In this document: piece after piece, positions 45,889 through 54,687 of the stretch | Layout: each line of letters begins with the position of its first letter | Numbering within the stretch: position 1 is the first letter of the stretch | NCBI GenBank assembly: GCA_002730035.1 | Contig: PBYU01000050.1 | Span: forward strand, 67,678-131,677 | Direction of reading: 5' to 3' | Source of the DNA: Gammaproteobacteria bacterium | GTDB taxonomy: Bacteria; Pseudomonadota; Gammaproteobacteria; Pseudomonadales; Pseudohongiellaceae | Length of the DNA stretch: 64,000 nt | The notes under the pieces: model-generated | What the model was told of the DNA's origin: nothing | What the model saw: the letters and a program-made list of their open reading frames with translations, nothing else | Databases searched by the model: none | Translations under genes and position numbers: made by a program

Positions 45889-46602
45889 TCAGGAAAAATT
45901 ACTGTTAATCAGTTCGGTCACACGCTCGGAAAGGTCGGGCGCATCGTAAACTGCTCCGTGACAAGGCAGTAAAACGTTACGCTTGTCATTCGGAAATCGC
46001 TGCGAAGCCCATTGGAGAAATTCCGACTTGTCCTTAACTCCGCGACTGAAGATTTTATGAATGCGAATTCCGATTCCCAGGCCATAGAATTTGAAGAAGA
46101 TCTTTGTGACGAGCCCGACACCAAGTTCGGACAGATTCATGACTGAATCGCAAACTGCCCAATAAATCGTCCCGCCCGCCTCATCAGTTGTCAGGCTCAC
46201 CCAGATTTCGCCTAACTTGTTGCTTGGCACGACATGGATTTTGACGTGTTCAGGTAACGACGCACTTACGGAGCCAGCATCTTGCAGCGTAGTGATGGAA
46301 GTCTTCTCACGGATTCGTACTCGGGCTTCATTCGAAGCAATCACTGTCGTTCTCAGAAAAGCGTTCTTCCACTCTTCCAGGCCGAGAGTGTGACCAGTGG
46401 CTGGCGCTAACAAGATCAATTGGGGATTCTCCGGCAGAAGTTCTTTTGCGGAGTCAGCGAGTCCCCGGCCGGGGCTATAGACCAGGAAGGAATCGTCGCT
46501 CAATTTGATTAGCGTGCAATACGGGTCACCCATATCAGCCGAGTACTGTGCACGATGAATAGTCGAGTCGAAATCGACTACATGCCAGACGGAGTCGATC
46601 AA
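45889..46602 (-). CDS. DUF4336/MBL-fold-like protein lacking a clear metal site
   Basis: 237 residues from TTG 46602; the frame is open upstream into the next gene without a start, so the N-terminus is uncertain. The layout (LVYSPGRGLADSAKELL; LLAPATGHTLGLEEWKNAF; VLLPCHGAVYDAP) resembles metallo-beta-lactamase-fold proteins of the DUF4336 group, but the HxHxDH motif is missing; isolated His residues in GHTLGLEEW and PCHGAVYD might bind a metal. Function unknown. Confidence 0.55.
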   Translation of the reverse strand: MIDSVWHVVDFDSTIHRAQYSADMGDPYCTLIKLSDDSFLVYSPGRGLADSAKELLPENPQLILLAPATGHTLGLEEWKNAFLRTTVIASNEARVRIREKTSITTLQDAGSVSASLPEHVKIHVVPSNKLGEIWVSLTTDEAGGTIYWAVCDSVMNLSELGVGLVTKIFFKFYGLGIGIRIHKIFSRGVKDKSEFLQWASQRFPNDKRNVLLPCHGAVYDAPDLSERVTELINSNFS

Positions 46603-46648
46603 ATTACTGCTGCCCTCTTTGTCGTCTTTAGGTAACTCGATGAGTTGG

Positions 46649-47617
46649 CTACTGAGTGTTTGCCTTGTTAGTCCAGAAGATATCTATGGCGCCCAGGCTG
46701 TTGTCAGACCTGGATGAAAACCAGGAGAAGGTGTCGCCACCCGGAGGCAGCGCCGGACACATATCGGCCCCTGCGGTATTCACCTGTGGACCCAGGTTTT
46801 TTGCAGCCCCCCAGCTATTTTCCCCCAGTTGCATGGCTCCCCAAAGATCCATACCGCCAAATCCTCCCGGGCGGTTGGATGTAAAGTACACCATTCCGCT
46901 GGAATCCTGCGTGAAGTGAAATTCTTGCCCAGCGGTATTTATATTTGGACCCTGGTTGACGGGCTCCATCCAGTTGCCGCTGGAGTCCTGCTTCGAACAA
47001 TAAATATCTGCGCCACCATAACCACCTTCCCGTGCCGAGGCGAAGCACAGAGTTTCCCCGTCCTGCAGAATCGCGGGGCAGTGTTCATTGCCCGCATTGG
47101 TGCTTATTGGGAGCCCAATCAATTCCGGTTCCGACCATGAGCCATTGACCTTATGAGTAACAAACAGATCGTTGGCATTGGTGGGATTGGATGTCGCCAG
47201 GCGGTCCGACTTGAAATAAATGGTATTACCATCGGCGGTAATCCAGGGTTCGCGATCATCCCCCAAGCGCAGAGGATCGACATCGGTTGCCGGCGGCTGG
47301 TTAACGGGAATACCCATATTGACCGGATTGTTCCAACTGCCAGTCTCTGAATTAAAGGTAGCGATATAGAGATCCTTGGGATCGCCCGGCGCGACGGCCA
47401 TGTCTTCTCTGGCACTGCAATAGACCATGGTGCCGTCATCGGCGAAGGACAATTCTCCTTCCGCCCACATCGTATTGATGGGAGCACCAAAATTGTGAAC
47501 CGCCAGGTCTACCCAGCTATGCTCCTGTGCGAGGGCAGCTCCTGGAACCAGGCACAACACCGAGTAGAACAGGCCAAGGCTGGTTGTTTTTGCTTTAAGC
47601 TTGAATTGTATAGTCAT
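46649..47617 (-). CDS. Exported PD40/TolB-like propeller protein
   Basis: 322 residues with a signal peptide (LGLFYSVLCLVPGAALAQ). Repeated WD40-like/PD40 blades show the motif FSDRLATSNPTN...REPWITADGNTIYFKSDR, ALPPGGDTFSWFSSRSDNSLGAIDIFW and similar. Such proteins often accompany OmpA or peptidoglycan-binding domains, but none is present here. It is the second propeller of this kind in the window. A substrate-binding or assembly role in the periplasm is inferred. Confidence 0.75.
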   Translation of the reverse strand: MTIQFKLKAKTTSLGLFYSVLCLVPGAALAQEHSWVDLAVHNFGAPINTMWAEGELSFADDGTMVYCSAREDMAVAPGDPKDLYIATFNSETGSWNNPVNMGIPVNQPPATDVDPLRLGDDREPWITADGNTIYFKSDRLATSNPTNANDLFVTHKVNGSWSEPELIGLPISTNAGNEHCPAILQDGETLCFASAREGGYGGADIYCSKQDSSGNWMEPVNQGPNINTAGQEFHFTQDSSGMVYFTSNRPGGFGGMDLWGAMQLGENSWGAAKNLGPQVNTAGADMCPALPPGGDTFSWFSSRSDNSLGAIDIFWTNKANTQ

Positions 47618-47682
47618 GGGATTACTCCAGGATCATAGTTAGTTACTGAATAATATCTTCTGTTCAGGAATCTCAAGTCTGT

Positions 47683-48225
47683 CTAGGTGCGTGAAGTAAT
47701 TCGGAAAGTCCACCATCGTTCGCCACGCTGTGCATCGGGTGGGGGCGCCGGATTGCCGGGGCCGCCATGCACCTGCAGTTTGTCTACCCGCGCTCTCCAG
47801 GCGCGATCCATCGCAGCGGGATCAGTTTCTCGATTTACTACCACCGGGTAAACCACACCATCGAGACGCATAGTGCCACGTTCGTCGCTATCGACTTTCG
47901 AGGCCCAGTATTTTGTGTCGCACACCGAGCAGCTCAGGTACAACCCGCCTTCCGGTGTTGCCATGCAGTTGAGGTTGATCGAATGGGGCCGAATACCAGC
48001 ATAGATTTGTAGCTGACAGAGTTCCACATCATTGGCAAATGACCAGTCAGCTACCGGCCCGTCGGCGCTGTCTCCAAACAGAAAGCCGCCCGGCGTTCGA
48101 TCACAGGGACAGATGGATGAATACACCGTAAATCCAATGACACCAGCGACTAACAGCGCAGCAAGGGAAGCGCCGATGATCAATTTGAGTTTCGAATTAC
48201 CCGCAGTTGCTACTTCTTCAGTCAT
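47683..48225 (-). CDS. Membrane-anchored PNPOx-like protein, paralogue of the 40179 gene
   Basis: 180 residues with a TM helix (about 14-33). The domain reads FLFGDSADGPVADWSFANDVELCQLQI... and GTMRLDGVVYPVVVNRETDP, with extra Cys residues (CPCD, LNCMA, SCSVCDTKYW) that might bind a metal or heme. It shares the DWSF...R-L/I-D-G-x-x-Y pattern with the 40179-40697 product. The family's function is not known to me. It is co-directional with the propeller gene downstream and the enolase-superfamily gene upstream. Confidence 0.6.
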   Translation of the reverse strand: MTEEVATAGNSKLKLIIGASLAALLVAGVIGFTVYSSICPCDRTPGGFLFGDSADGPVADWSFANDVELCQLQIYAGIRPHSINLNCMATPEGGLYLSCSVCDTKYWASKVDSDERGTMRLDGVVYPVVVNRETDPAAMDRAWRARVDKLQVHGGPGNPAPPPDAQRGERWWTFRITSRT

Positions 48226-48263
48226 GATGTTGCCTCTTGTTAATTATTGTTATTGATTGTCAT

Positions 48264-49535
48264 CTACTGCCTGAGCGATAGACGATAGTCTAACACCATC
48301 TCTTCTGTCAGAGACGTCCCGAAGCCTGGCTCGGTAGGCGCAATGACGAATCCATTCTCCACTGAGCAGGACATGGCATCAAGGATTTCTGATCCTTCCG
48401 GGAAGCTCTCTGCCATGGTACAGCTGGGTGAGGTCAAGGCGATGGGGAATCCCCAGGAGCTGCCACCACGATGGGGAATTATCTCCAGGCCAGCCGCTGC
48501 CACCAGCTGCGAGATGCGCTTTCCGGCAGTAGTGCCGCCGCACCAGGTCAGATCGGGCTGCAGAATTTCCGCCGCGCCCAGCTTTACCAGCACATTAAAG
48601 CCATATTGGGTGTACTCATGCTCACCGCAGGCGATGCGCGTCCAGCCTGCACCTTTGCCTCCGATGCGATTCACCAGCTCGGCATAGCCGAACACATCAT
48701 CCGGTGATAGCAGTTCTTCCATGAAATAGAGATTGGCCGGCCGCAGCTCCTGCGCCAGGCTCACAGCCCATTCCACGGTGCCATCGCGTGACACACAATC
48801 TGTCATCAGGCGCACATCGGGGCCTAGCGCATCGCGCGCTTCCAACACGGAATTGACATAGGCGCTACGCGCCGCTTCAGTCATGCGCGGACCGCCGGAT
48901 GTGGTGCGTTTAAAATTGCGCCCCCCCGCTGCCTGGCCCGCCACGAAATTGCCGTTAGTCTGATAGATCTCGATGCGGTCACGATCGGCACCGCCCAGCA
49001 GTTCATGCACTGGCAGCCCGGCATGTTTGCCGGCGATATCCCACAAGGCATTGTCCAGGGCGCTCATTGCCATGATGAAGAGGCCACGTCGACCATAGAA
49101 AATGCCGGAGGTATACATCTGGTCCCACAGCTGTTCCACATTTAATGGGTTGGCATCCAGTAATAAATGGCTAAGATGGCCGTCGATAATTTCGACCGCT
49201 GCGCTACCGCCGGCTCCCATACCAAACCCGGTGATTCCCTGATCAGTCTTGATGACCGCAATTATGGCAGAGGGCAATTGCTCGAACGGACCACCCCATC
49301 GCCAGCGGCGAGGATCGTCATCACCCTCGAATGAAGGGGCATCCAAGAGTCCGTCTGAGCGTTGGTTAATATAGATGGGGTAGGCTTTGACTTCGCGGAT
49401 GCGCAATTCCGGTGCCTGTGCCAGCAACCGGCCGGGATTGACTGAGGCCGTGCCCACCGCGGCAGCCAGGGCGGCATATTTACCAGTCTGGCGTAGAAAG
49501 AGGCGCCGGCTGACCTGATTGGTCGTGTGCTTCAT
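48264..49535 (-). CDS. Tat-exported enolase-superfamily dehydratase (rhamnonate-dehydratase-like)
   Basis: 423 residues from ATG 49535, chosen because VSRRLFLRQTGKYAALAAAVG is a Tat signal starting there; the open frame runs 56 codons further upstream without support. Motifs CGEHEYTQYGF, LQPDLTWCGGTTAGK, MTDCVSRDG (metal Asp/Glu) and IIPHRGGSSWG (catalytic His) match the L-rhamnonate/galactonate dehydratase part of the mandelate racemase group. These normally work in the cytoplasm on sugar acids, so export is unusual. The unannotated upstream part may still hold the promoter. Confidence 0.82.
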   Translation of the reverse strand: MKHTTNQVSRRLFLRQTGKYAALAAAVGTASVNPGRLLAQAPELRIREVKAYPIYINQRSDGLLDAPSFEGDDDPRRWRWGGPFEQLPSAIIAVIKTDQGITGFGMGAGGSAAVEIIDGHLSHLLLDANPLNVEQLWDQMYTSGIFYGRRGLFIMAMSALDNALWDIAGKHAGLPVHELLGGADRDRIEIYQTNGNFVAGQAAGGRNFKRTTSGGPRMTEAARSAYVNSVLEARDALGPDVRLMTDCVSRDGTVEWAVSLAQELRPANLYFMEELLSPDDVFGYAELVNRIGGKGAGWTRIACGEHEYTQYGFNVLVKLGAAEILQPDLTWCGGTTAGKRISQLVAAAGLEIIPHRGGSSWGFPIALTSPSCTMAESFPEGSEILDAMSCSVENGFVIAPTEPGFGTSLTEEMVLDYRLSLRQ

Positions 49536-49623
49536 CGTGCATTCCACTGAAAACCCAGCCTCAAAACTCGCAAAATATCCAGGCAAAAGCAAGTAAGCGT
49601 TACGACGCGGGCTATAGTGACAT

Positions 49624-50775
49624 TCAGAGCTGGCCGGTCTCCAGAGCGAATAACTCGCGCAAGATTCTGCGCCATTGAATATATTGCTCTTCCATGGTGC
49701 CACTCAGTCCGTGCACCTGTTTATTCAGTTCCAGAATCGCCGGGGCAATTTCACGATTAAACCCGGTAGCCAGTTCCTGGAATTCCAGTTCGTAGATCTT
49801 GCTCCAGCGATAGCGGTCGTACCGTTGAGTCAAGGTCAGATAGCTTCGGGAAGAACTATATCGCGATGCATCGTAGGCCTCCTGTAGTGCACTCTCTGTC
49901 TGTTCAATCTGGTCGTAGGAGTAGCGTCGCCAGGTCACATAAGAGGGTTGCATATCTTCATACAGAGCCTGGTAGTACTCATCGACCGTGTCTATAAACA
50001 GATGGTGCCGCAGGCGCATGTCTTCAACTCTCGCAATCATAGGGTCATCAAGAGCGGGGAGGCTGTTCACACTGAGTCTGCCAGCAGAGTCTGCAGTCAG
50101 CGTATTGGAAAATGAGTCCGGAGACAGATCTGAAGCATAGACCATCTGCGACACGCGTTTAATATCTATGAGCTGCTCTGCGGGTATGGCGTCCCGTAGA
50201 GCCACCAGGTCATTGTTGATCTGGTCGTAGAGGTCCTGGAAGGGATCGACAAATGATCCCGCTTCGAATCGATTACCTGGGGTGTAGCGAGTCGACTCGG
50301 GAAAATCTTCTTCTTGTGTGACGTCGGCGTAGTCCTTATTCAACCACTCGCGCCCGGTGCTGTCTTTCACCTCGATATGGAGTTCCAGCCGCTGCCCGTC
50401 CGATTTTATTACCGAACCTGCAATGAGCAGATCCATGGAAGGATCATTTTGCGGCAATACTCGCACGGCTCCCCAATGGTTCGATTCGAGCAGGGTATTT
50501 CTGAGCAGATAGGGTAGGTAGTGAGTTTCATTGTCACGAATCTCGTTGAACGCTAAGTCGCCAAAACCGACAGTCCCCTCGGCAGCGAGTGGATTCTCGA
50601 ACACACGCACCCCAATTTCCAGCGCTTCAGAATCAGCTGGAGTTACGATGTTCTGATCTAGAATAACCGTTCCAACCGACGGGATCAGCGGTTCCACGGG
50701 AACGGGAATGTTCTGCGCGCAACTGCCCAATGATAAAATCAGAAAACAAAAATAGCTCTTGTTTACAACCGCCAT
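49624..50775 (-). CDS. Lipoprotein of unknown function with long helical region
   Basis: 383 residues. LSLGSCAQ at about residue 12-19 is a lipobox, so the mature protein starts at Cys and is lipid-anchored. Residues ~40-130 look like a beta-rich binding domain (VRVFENPLAAEGTVGFGDLAF, DLLIAGSVIKSDGQRLELHIEVK); the C-terminal part (270-380) is strongly helical with repeated aromatic positions (YSYDQIEQTESALQEAYDASRY). No family is recognised. It starts 20 bp after the next gene's stop, so the pair is likely co-transcribed. Confidence 0.65.
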   Translation of the reverse strand: MAVVNKSYFCFLILSLGSCAQNIPVPVEPLIPSVGTVILDQNIVTPADSEALEIGVRVFENPLAAEGTVGFGDLAFNEIRDNETHYLPYLLRNTLLESNHWGAVRVLPQNDPSMDLLIAGSVIKSDGQRLELHIEVKDSTGREWLNKDYADVTQEEDFPESTRYTPGNRFEAGSFVDPFQDLYDQINNDLVALRDAIPAEQLIDIKRVSQMVYASDLSPDSFSNTLTADSAGRLSVNSLPALDDPMIARVEDMRLRHHLFIDTVDEYYQALYEDMQPSYVTWRRYSYDQIEQTESALQEAYDASRYSSSRSYLTLTQRYDRYRWSKIYELEFQELATGFNREIAPAILELNKQVHGLSGTMEEQYIQWRRILRELFALETGQL

Positions 50776-50796
50776 GGTACTTCTATCTCCTCACTG

Positions 50797-51558
50797 TCAA
50801 TCCAGAGGTGTTCTCTGGCTACACATCCTGCCCCGACTGATTGTCTGAATACAATTGTACTGATCCGGGGGAGCCTCATAGCGATTGAAGGCCTGATTCA
50901 GCGTGAAGGGAATATTGCCGCCGCTTTGTATGCTGGTAACTAACCGCAGGGATGAACCGTCGGAAGATACGGCGAACTGATGAGTAATATAGAGGTCTTC
51001 AGGCAGAGTGATTTCAAACACCAGTTGGTTACGGTCCCATCCGCAGGTTTCGAAGCCGTGTGCGCTGGAGAAGGTGTTGGTTGGCCCGGTTTCCATGCCG
51101 CAGATGAGTGGAGCTTCTCCGCGTCGTTCGATACGCACTTCGTTGCGGTCCTGGATGATCTCCATGGTGGTTTGTCGGCCGATATATTCCGCCAGTCGAG
51201 CCAGGTTGACGATATTCACGCCTCGGCCAGAGGAATTGAGATTGATATTGCCGAGCGAGACTGACGGGTTGGAGCGTGTACTAATGCCCGAGCGCTGCAG
51301 GGTGGCCTGTTCCTGGCGCAATCGCATCACGCGATTAAGCTCCTCCTCCCATTTATCGCTGCGCTGAAAGTCTTTCTCCCAGGAGCCTTCAAAATTAAGC
51401 CGCACAGGATTGTTAAGATCCAGTATCGGAAGGTCATCCTGTGCATAGACAGAGGTCTCCATCGTCAGCAGCAACAGGCAGCAAATACCCCGGCATAGCC
51501 AAATACCGGGCTTTTCCTGTGATGAGGCTGTCTGTGTCATTGCTACAGAACTAGTCAT
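50797..51558 (-). CDS. Exported protein of unknown function
   Basis: 253 residues. A hydrophobic signal (ICCLLLLTMETSVYAQ, about 25-40) follows a longer N-terminus, so an internal start may be used. The mature part has a Trp/Asp-rich patch (GSWEKDFQRSDKWEEELNRVMRLRQEQATL), an Asn/Gly-rich turn region and a C-terminal pair of cysteines (CIQTISRGRMCSQ). It is followed by the lipoprotein gene on the same strand. No homology can be named. Confidence 0.6.
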   Translation of the reverse strand: MTSSVAMTQTASSQEKPGIWLCRGICCLLLLTMETSVYAQDDLPILDLNNPVRLNFEGSWEKDFQRSDKWEEELNRVMRLRQEQATLQRSGISTRSNPSVSLGNINLNSSGRGVNIVNLARLAEYIGRQTTMEIIQDRNEVRIERRGEAPLICGMETGPTNTFSSAHGFETCGWDRNQLVFEITLPEDLYITHQFAVSSDGSSLRLVTSIQSGGNIPFTLNQAFNRYEAPPDQYNCIQTISRGRMCSQRTPLD

Positions 51559-51602
51559 AGGGTGATTCTACGTTGCTTTTCTTTGTTATACGCAGAAATA
51601 CG

Positions 51603-51619
51603 GGTTTACACTGTAAACC
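51603..51619. promoter_or_regulatory. Perfect 17-bp palindrome in a divergent promoter region
   Basis: GGTTTACA-C-TGTAAACC, arms of 8 bp around a single base, lies between the divergent 51558 (minus) and 51759 (plus) genes. The form (TTTACA...TGTAAA) is typical of TetR or similar dimeric repressors. No adjacent regulator gene is present. Confidence 0.6.
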
Positions 51620-51758
51620 TGTGCCTGAATGCTCCAACACGTTCACGAGTTAGTCAATACAAGAAATGCGATGGACGCCAATGCGCCGATTGGACATTCT
51701 CTGGCAGGGCTCTTATATTCCCAAGACAGAGAAACTCGCCAAGAAGGAGGTTCCCACC

Positions 51759-52628
51759 ATGTCTTTGATCCGATCTATCAAATCACTGCTCGTTCTACCT
51801 TCCATTATCTTACTGCTGGCACAGCCAGTCTTCGCGCAACAGGATTTCAGCAATGTCGAGATAATTCCGCACCATGTGGCCGGCACTTTCTACTATCTGC
51901 AGGGTGCCGGTGGAAACATCGGGCTCTCGATAGGCGAGGATGGCGTAGTCATGATCGACGATCAGTTTGCGCCGCTTACGGACAAAATCCTTGCTGCAAT
52001 CAGCGGGCTGAACGATGGTGAGATTCGCTTCGTGATCAATACCCATGTGCATGGTGATCATACGGGTGGCAATGAAAACCTCGGCAAGATGGGGATCCTG
52101 ATTCTAGCTCGAGATGAAGTGCGAGTTAGATTGGAAGAGCAGCTACCCGAAGCTGCGCTCCCGGTACTTACCTACAGCGATGCCATTACCATTCATCTGA
52201 ACGGAGAAGAGGTCCATGCTTTCCCAGTACCTCCGGCTCACACGGACGGCGATACCTTTATTCACTTCAAGGATTCAGATGTAATTCATGCCGGCGATGT
52301 ATTTCGCACCACTGCCTTCCCGGTTATCGATACCAATAATGGTGGGTCACTGGAGGGCACCTTGGCCGCACTCGCTATGTTGGTGGGCACAGCCGGACCA
52401 AATACCAGTATCGTTCCGGGTCATGGTGAAGTCTCTAACCGCATGGATGTCATGGGTTTTCGCGACATGGTTATCGATGTCAAGAACAAGGTAGCTCCAA
52501 TGGTCGAGCAGGGCATGAGCTATGATCAGGTTGCCGCCACAAACCCGACAGCAGCGTATAATGATCGTTATGGTGACCCGGAAAGATTTCTACGTGCGGT
52601 GTACTCAGAGCTGGGTGGTGAAGAGTAA
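51759..52628 (+). CDS. Exported MBL-fold metallo-hydrolase
   Basis: 289 residues from ATG 51759 with AAGGAGG about 10 bp upstream; a signal peptide (LLVLPSIILLLAQPVFAQ) starts there. The metal motif is THVHGDHTGGN (~residue 90-100) with a second His in PPAHTDGDT and an Asp in HAGDVF, then PGHGEVSN. This layout is of the B3-beta-lactamase/SoxH-like group found next to quinoprotein systems. Substrate unknown. The upstream reading frame (51666) adds a non-signal stretch and is not favoured. Confidence 0.82.
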   Translation: MSLIRSIKSLLVLPSIILLLAQPVFAQQDFSNVEIIPHHVAGTFYYLQGAGGNIGLSIGEDGVVMIDDQFAPLTDKILAAISGLNDGEIRFVINTHVHGDHTGGNENLGKMGILILARDEVRVRLEEQLPEAALPVLTYSDAITIHLNGEEVHAFPVPPAHTDGDTFIHFKDSDVIHAGDVFRTTAFPVIDTNNGGSLEGTLAALAMLVGTAGPNTSIVPGHGEVSNRMDVMGFRDMVIDVKNKVAPMVEQGMSYDQVAATNPTAAYNDRYGDPERFLRAVYSELGGEE

Positions 52629-52634
52629 AGTTTG

Positions 52635-52781
52635 ATGCGCCTGGTTGAAGCATTTCTGATGCTTGGTTTAACAGCCTGGAGTTATACGCAACCGTGGGCC
52701 TCACGCCAAAGCGGTGGAGGCACACCCAGAACTGGGTTTCGAAACCCTGTAGTACTTCGTAACCAGCATAGATTTCAATGA
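52635..52781 (+). CDS. Possible 48-aa small protein overlapping the next start
   Basis: An open frame with a hydrophobic, signal-like N-terminus (MRLVEAFLMLGLTAWS) that ends at a TGA overlapping the ATG of the next gene (ATGA at 52778). The overlap suggests translational coupling, but the C-terminal half looks non-coding and no ribosome site is strong. It could be chance. Confidence 0.3.
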   Translation: MRLVEAFLMLGLTAWSYTQPWASRQSGGGTPRTGFRNPVVLRNQHRFQ

Positions 52782-54061
52782 AGAGAGGAAGCGTCTTTTT
52801 GCGCCATAAGCCTATGAAGATATTTCGATACCTGCTAACTGCAATGACTTTTCTAGCTTTGTCTTATACCAATGTGTTTGCAGCAGAGGGACTTTCGCGA
52901 CAGGAATTGCTGGCCAGCTTCTGGTCCCCGACAAGCGAAGCAGAAAGGCTGGCCACTGAGGCGCAACTCATCGAAAGCACCGGCGATGTCGCAGCTCTGT
53001 ACCGATGGTTGAAGGCTGGTCCGGATTTCTCCGCCGACATTCCGAGAGGTCAGCAGGAGAGCGTGCGTATTGCAGATGATGGCACGCGCTTTCCCTATGT
53101 CTACTTGATCCCGGAAACTTATGATCCCCAACAGCCCTACCCGGTTGAATTCCTATTGCATGGTGGTGTCAGTAGACCCGAATGGGAGCCCGGCGGTGGA
53201 TGGTGGCGCCGGGGTTATGATTCTTTAAAGCAGGAAGATCGAATCGTGGTTGTGCCGGCTTCATGGAATGATGCGTTCTGGTGGCATGAAAACCAGGCCG
53301 AAAATCTGCCGGCAATTCTGAGAACCCTGAAACAGAGCTATAACATCGATGAGAATCGGGTTACGTTGACAGGTATTTCCGACGGTGGAACGGGGGCGTA
53401 TTTTTTTGCATTCAAGCAGCCCACCGAATGGGCAGCCTTCCTTCCCTATATAGGTCATCCCGGCGTGCTGCGTAATGGCCAGAGCGGCGGAGGCTATCGG
53501 CTCTACTTTGAGAACCTGATGGCCAAACCCTTGTATATCGTCAATGGGGAAGTCGACCGCCTCTATCCGGCTTCATCGATTGAACCATTTATACAGACAT
53601 TGAGAGAGGCCGAAATTCAACATATATTCAAAATCATCGAAGATGGTGGTCACAATACGCGCTGGCTCCCCGACGAAACGCCGCTGATAGAACAATTCAA
53701 GGAAGCGAACCCCAGAGATCCATTTCCTGATCACATTCGTTGGGTGGCAGACCGAACCGATCGCTTCAATCGCAACCAGTGGATTCGTGTCGATGAACTG
53801 TCACGCGAACCAGGATTGCTGGACGTGAGACGAGAAGACAACAGCTTTGTAGTAACGGCACGTGGTGTCTCTAAATTTACGCTGTTATTGAATCCGGAAG
53901 AGGTGAATTTTAGCCAGCCGCTGCTGGTAAATATTAACGGGTCAACGGTGCATGCGGGCAGCGTTAGTGAAAACAAGGAAACACTACTAAAGTGGGCCCA
54001 GCAGGATCTGGATAGAACTATGTTGTTCACAGCCGAGCTTTCGCTGCAGGTTCCCGACTAG
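52778..54061 (+). CDS. Exported alpha/beta hydrolase (esterase-like)
   Basis: 427 residues; the signal peptide (MKIFRYLLTAMTFLALSYTNVFA) begins at the ATG at 52814, while 52778 adds a basic leader (MKRGSVFLRHKP), so either start is possible. LTGISDGGTGAYFFAFK is the nucleophile elbow (G-x-S-D-G-G), with YIVNGEVDRLYP (Asp) and a HN in EDGGHNTRW (His) completing a triad. The family resembles exported polyhydroxybutyrate- or feruloyl-type esterases with a C-terminal Ig-like domain (about 330-427). Substrate unknown. Confidence 0.75.
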   Translation: MKRGSVFLRHKPMKIFRYLLTAMTFLALSYTNVFAAEGLSRQELLASFWSPTSEAERLATEAQLIESTGDVAALYRWLKAGPDFSADIPRGQQESVRIADDGTRFPYVYLIPETYDPQQPYPVEFLLHGGVSRPEWEPGGGWWRRGYDSLKQEDRIVVVPASWNDAFWWHENQAENLPAILRTLKQSYNIDENRVTLTGISDGGTGAYFFAFKQPTEWAAFLPYIGHPGVLRNGQSGGGYRLYFENLMAKPLYIVNGEVDRLYPASSIEPFIQTLREAEIQHIFKIIEDGGHNTRWLPDETPLIEQFKEANPRDPFPDHIRWVADRTDRFNRNQWIRVDELSREPGLLDVRREDNSFVVTARGVSKFTLLLNPEEVNFSQPLLVNINGSTVHAGSVSENKETLLKWAQQDLDRTMLFTAELSLQVPD

Positions 54062-54183
54062 CATATTGGTAGACTCGCCCAATTGTGTGTCTAGCTGTTA
54101 ATCTCTATCCGGGCTGTGGTGAGAGGTTTGTCACAACACAAAGAGTAGGCAATGGTTTATTTGAATTGTGGAGGTAGTCTGTT

Positions 54184-54594
54184 TTGAGTAGGAAAATACG
54201 TCACAAGATCGATACCATGCTCACGGGCTTGGGCATCGCGGTTATTTTCACCGCAGTTCTACTGACTGGTTCACTCGGCATTCAAATACAGATGCCAATG
54301 GCACTGTTTGGCGTCTTGTTGATGGAAACGGGAGTATGGGGACTCGCTCAGAAATTTCTGCCGAGCGATCGGCATTATTCAAGTCTGCGCAATGAAGGAA
54401 ACTACATGCTCGATTTAGTACGCGAGCTGAATGCAGCTGCCATCGCCAAGGACTTAGGCGAAGAAGATGCCAAGCGCTTTCAGGCGACTCTTGAGAAGAT
54501 GCATGAGTCAGTCGTGAAGATGTCCGGGCTGGCGGCGCTCGAAGATGGCGCGAAGCCGTCGGCGACAGACGAGCGACTGGACTCCGACAATTAG
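54184..54594 (+). CDS. Small inner-membrane protein with two TM helices and cytoplasmic helical tail
   Basis: 136 residues from TTG 54184 with GGAGGT 8 bp before. Two hydrophobic helices (about 12-34 and 37-58) are followed by an acidic, helical tail (LVRELNAAAIAKDLGEEDAKRFQATLEKMHESVVKM). No family is recognised. It may be a membrane-attached scaffold or regulator. Confidence 0.55.
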   Translation: MSRKIRHKIDTMLTGLGIAVIFTAVLLTGSLGIQIQMPMALFGVLLMETGVWGLAQKFLPSDRHYSSLRNEGNYMLDLVRELNAAAIAKDLGEEDAKRFQATLEKMHESVVKMSGLAALEDGAKPSATDERLDSDN

Positions 54595-54687
54595 CAGCTC
54601 TCTCGCATCAATTCTCTTCGCATAGGCGCTAGCCAGAGCGACGATAAATGATTGTTTCCAAAACCGGGAGCCAGGAACTATCTCACA

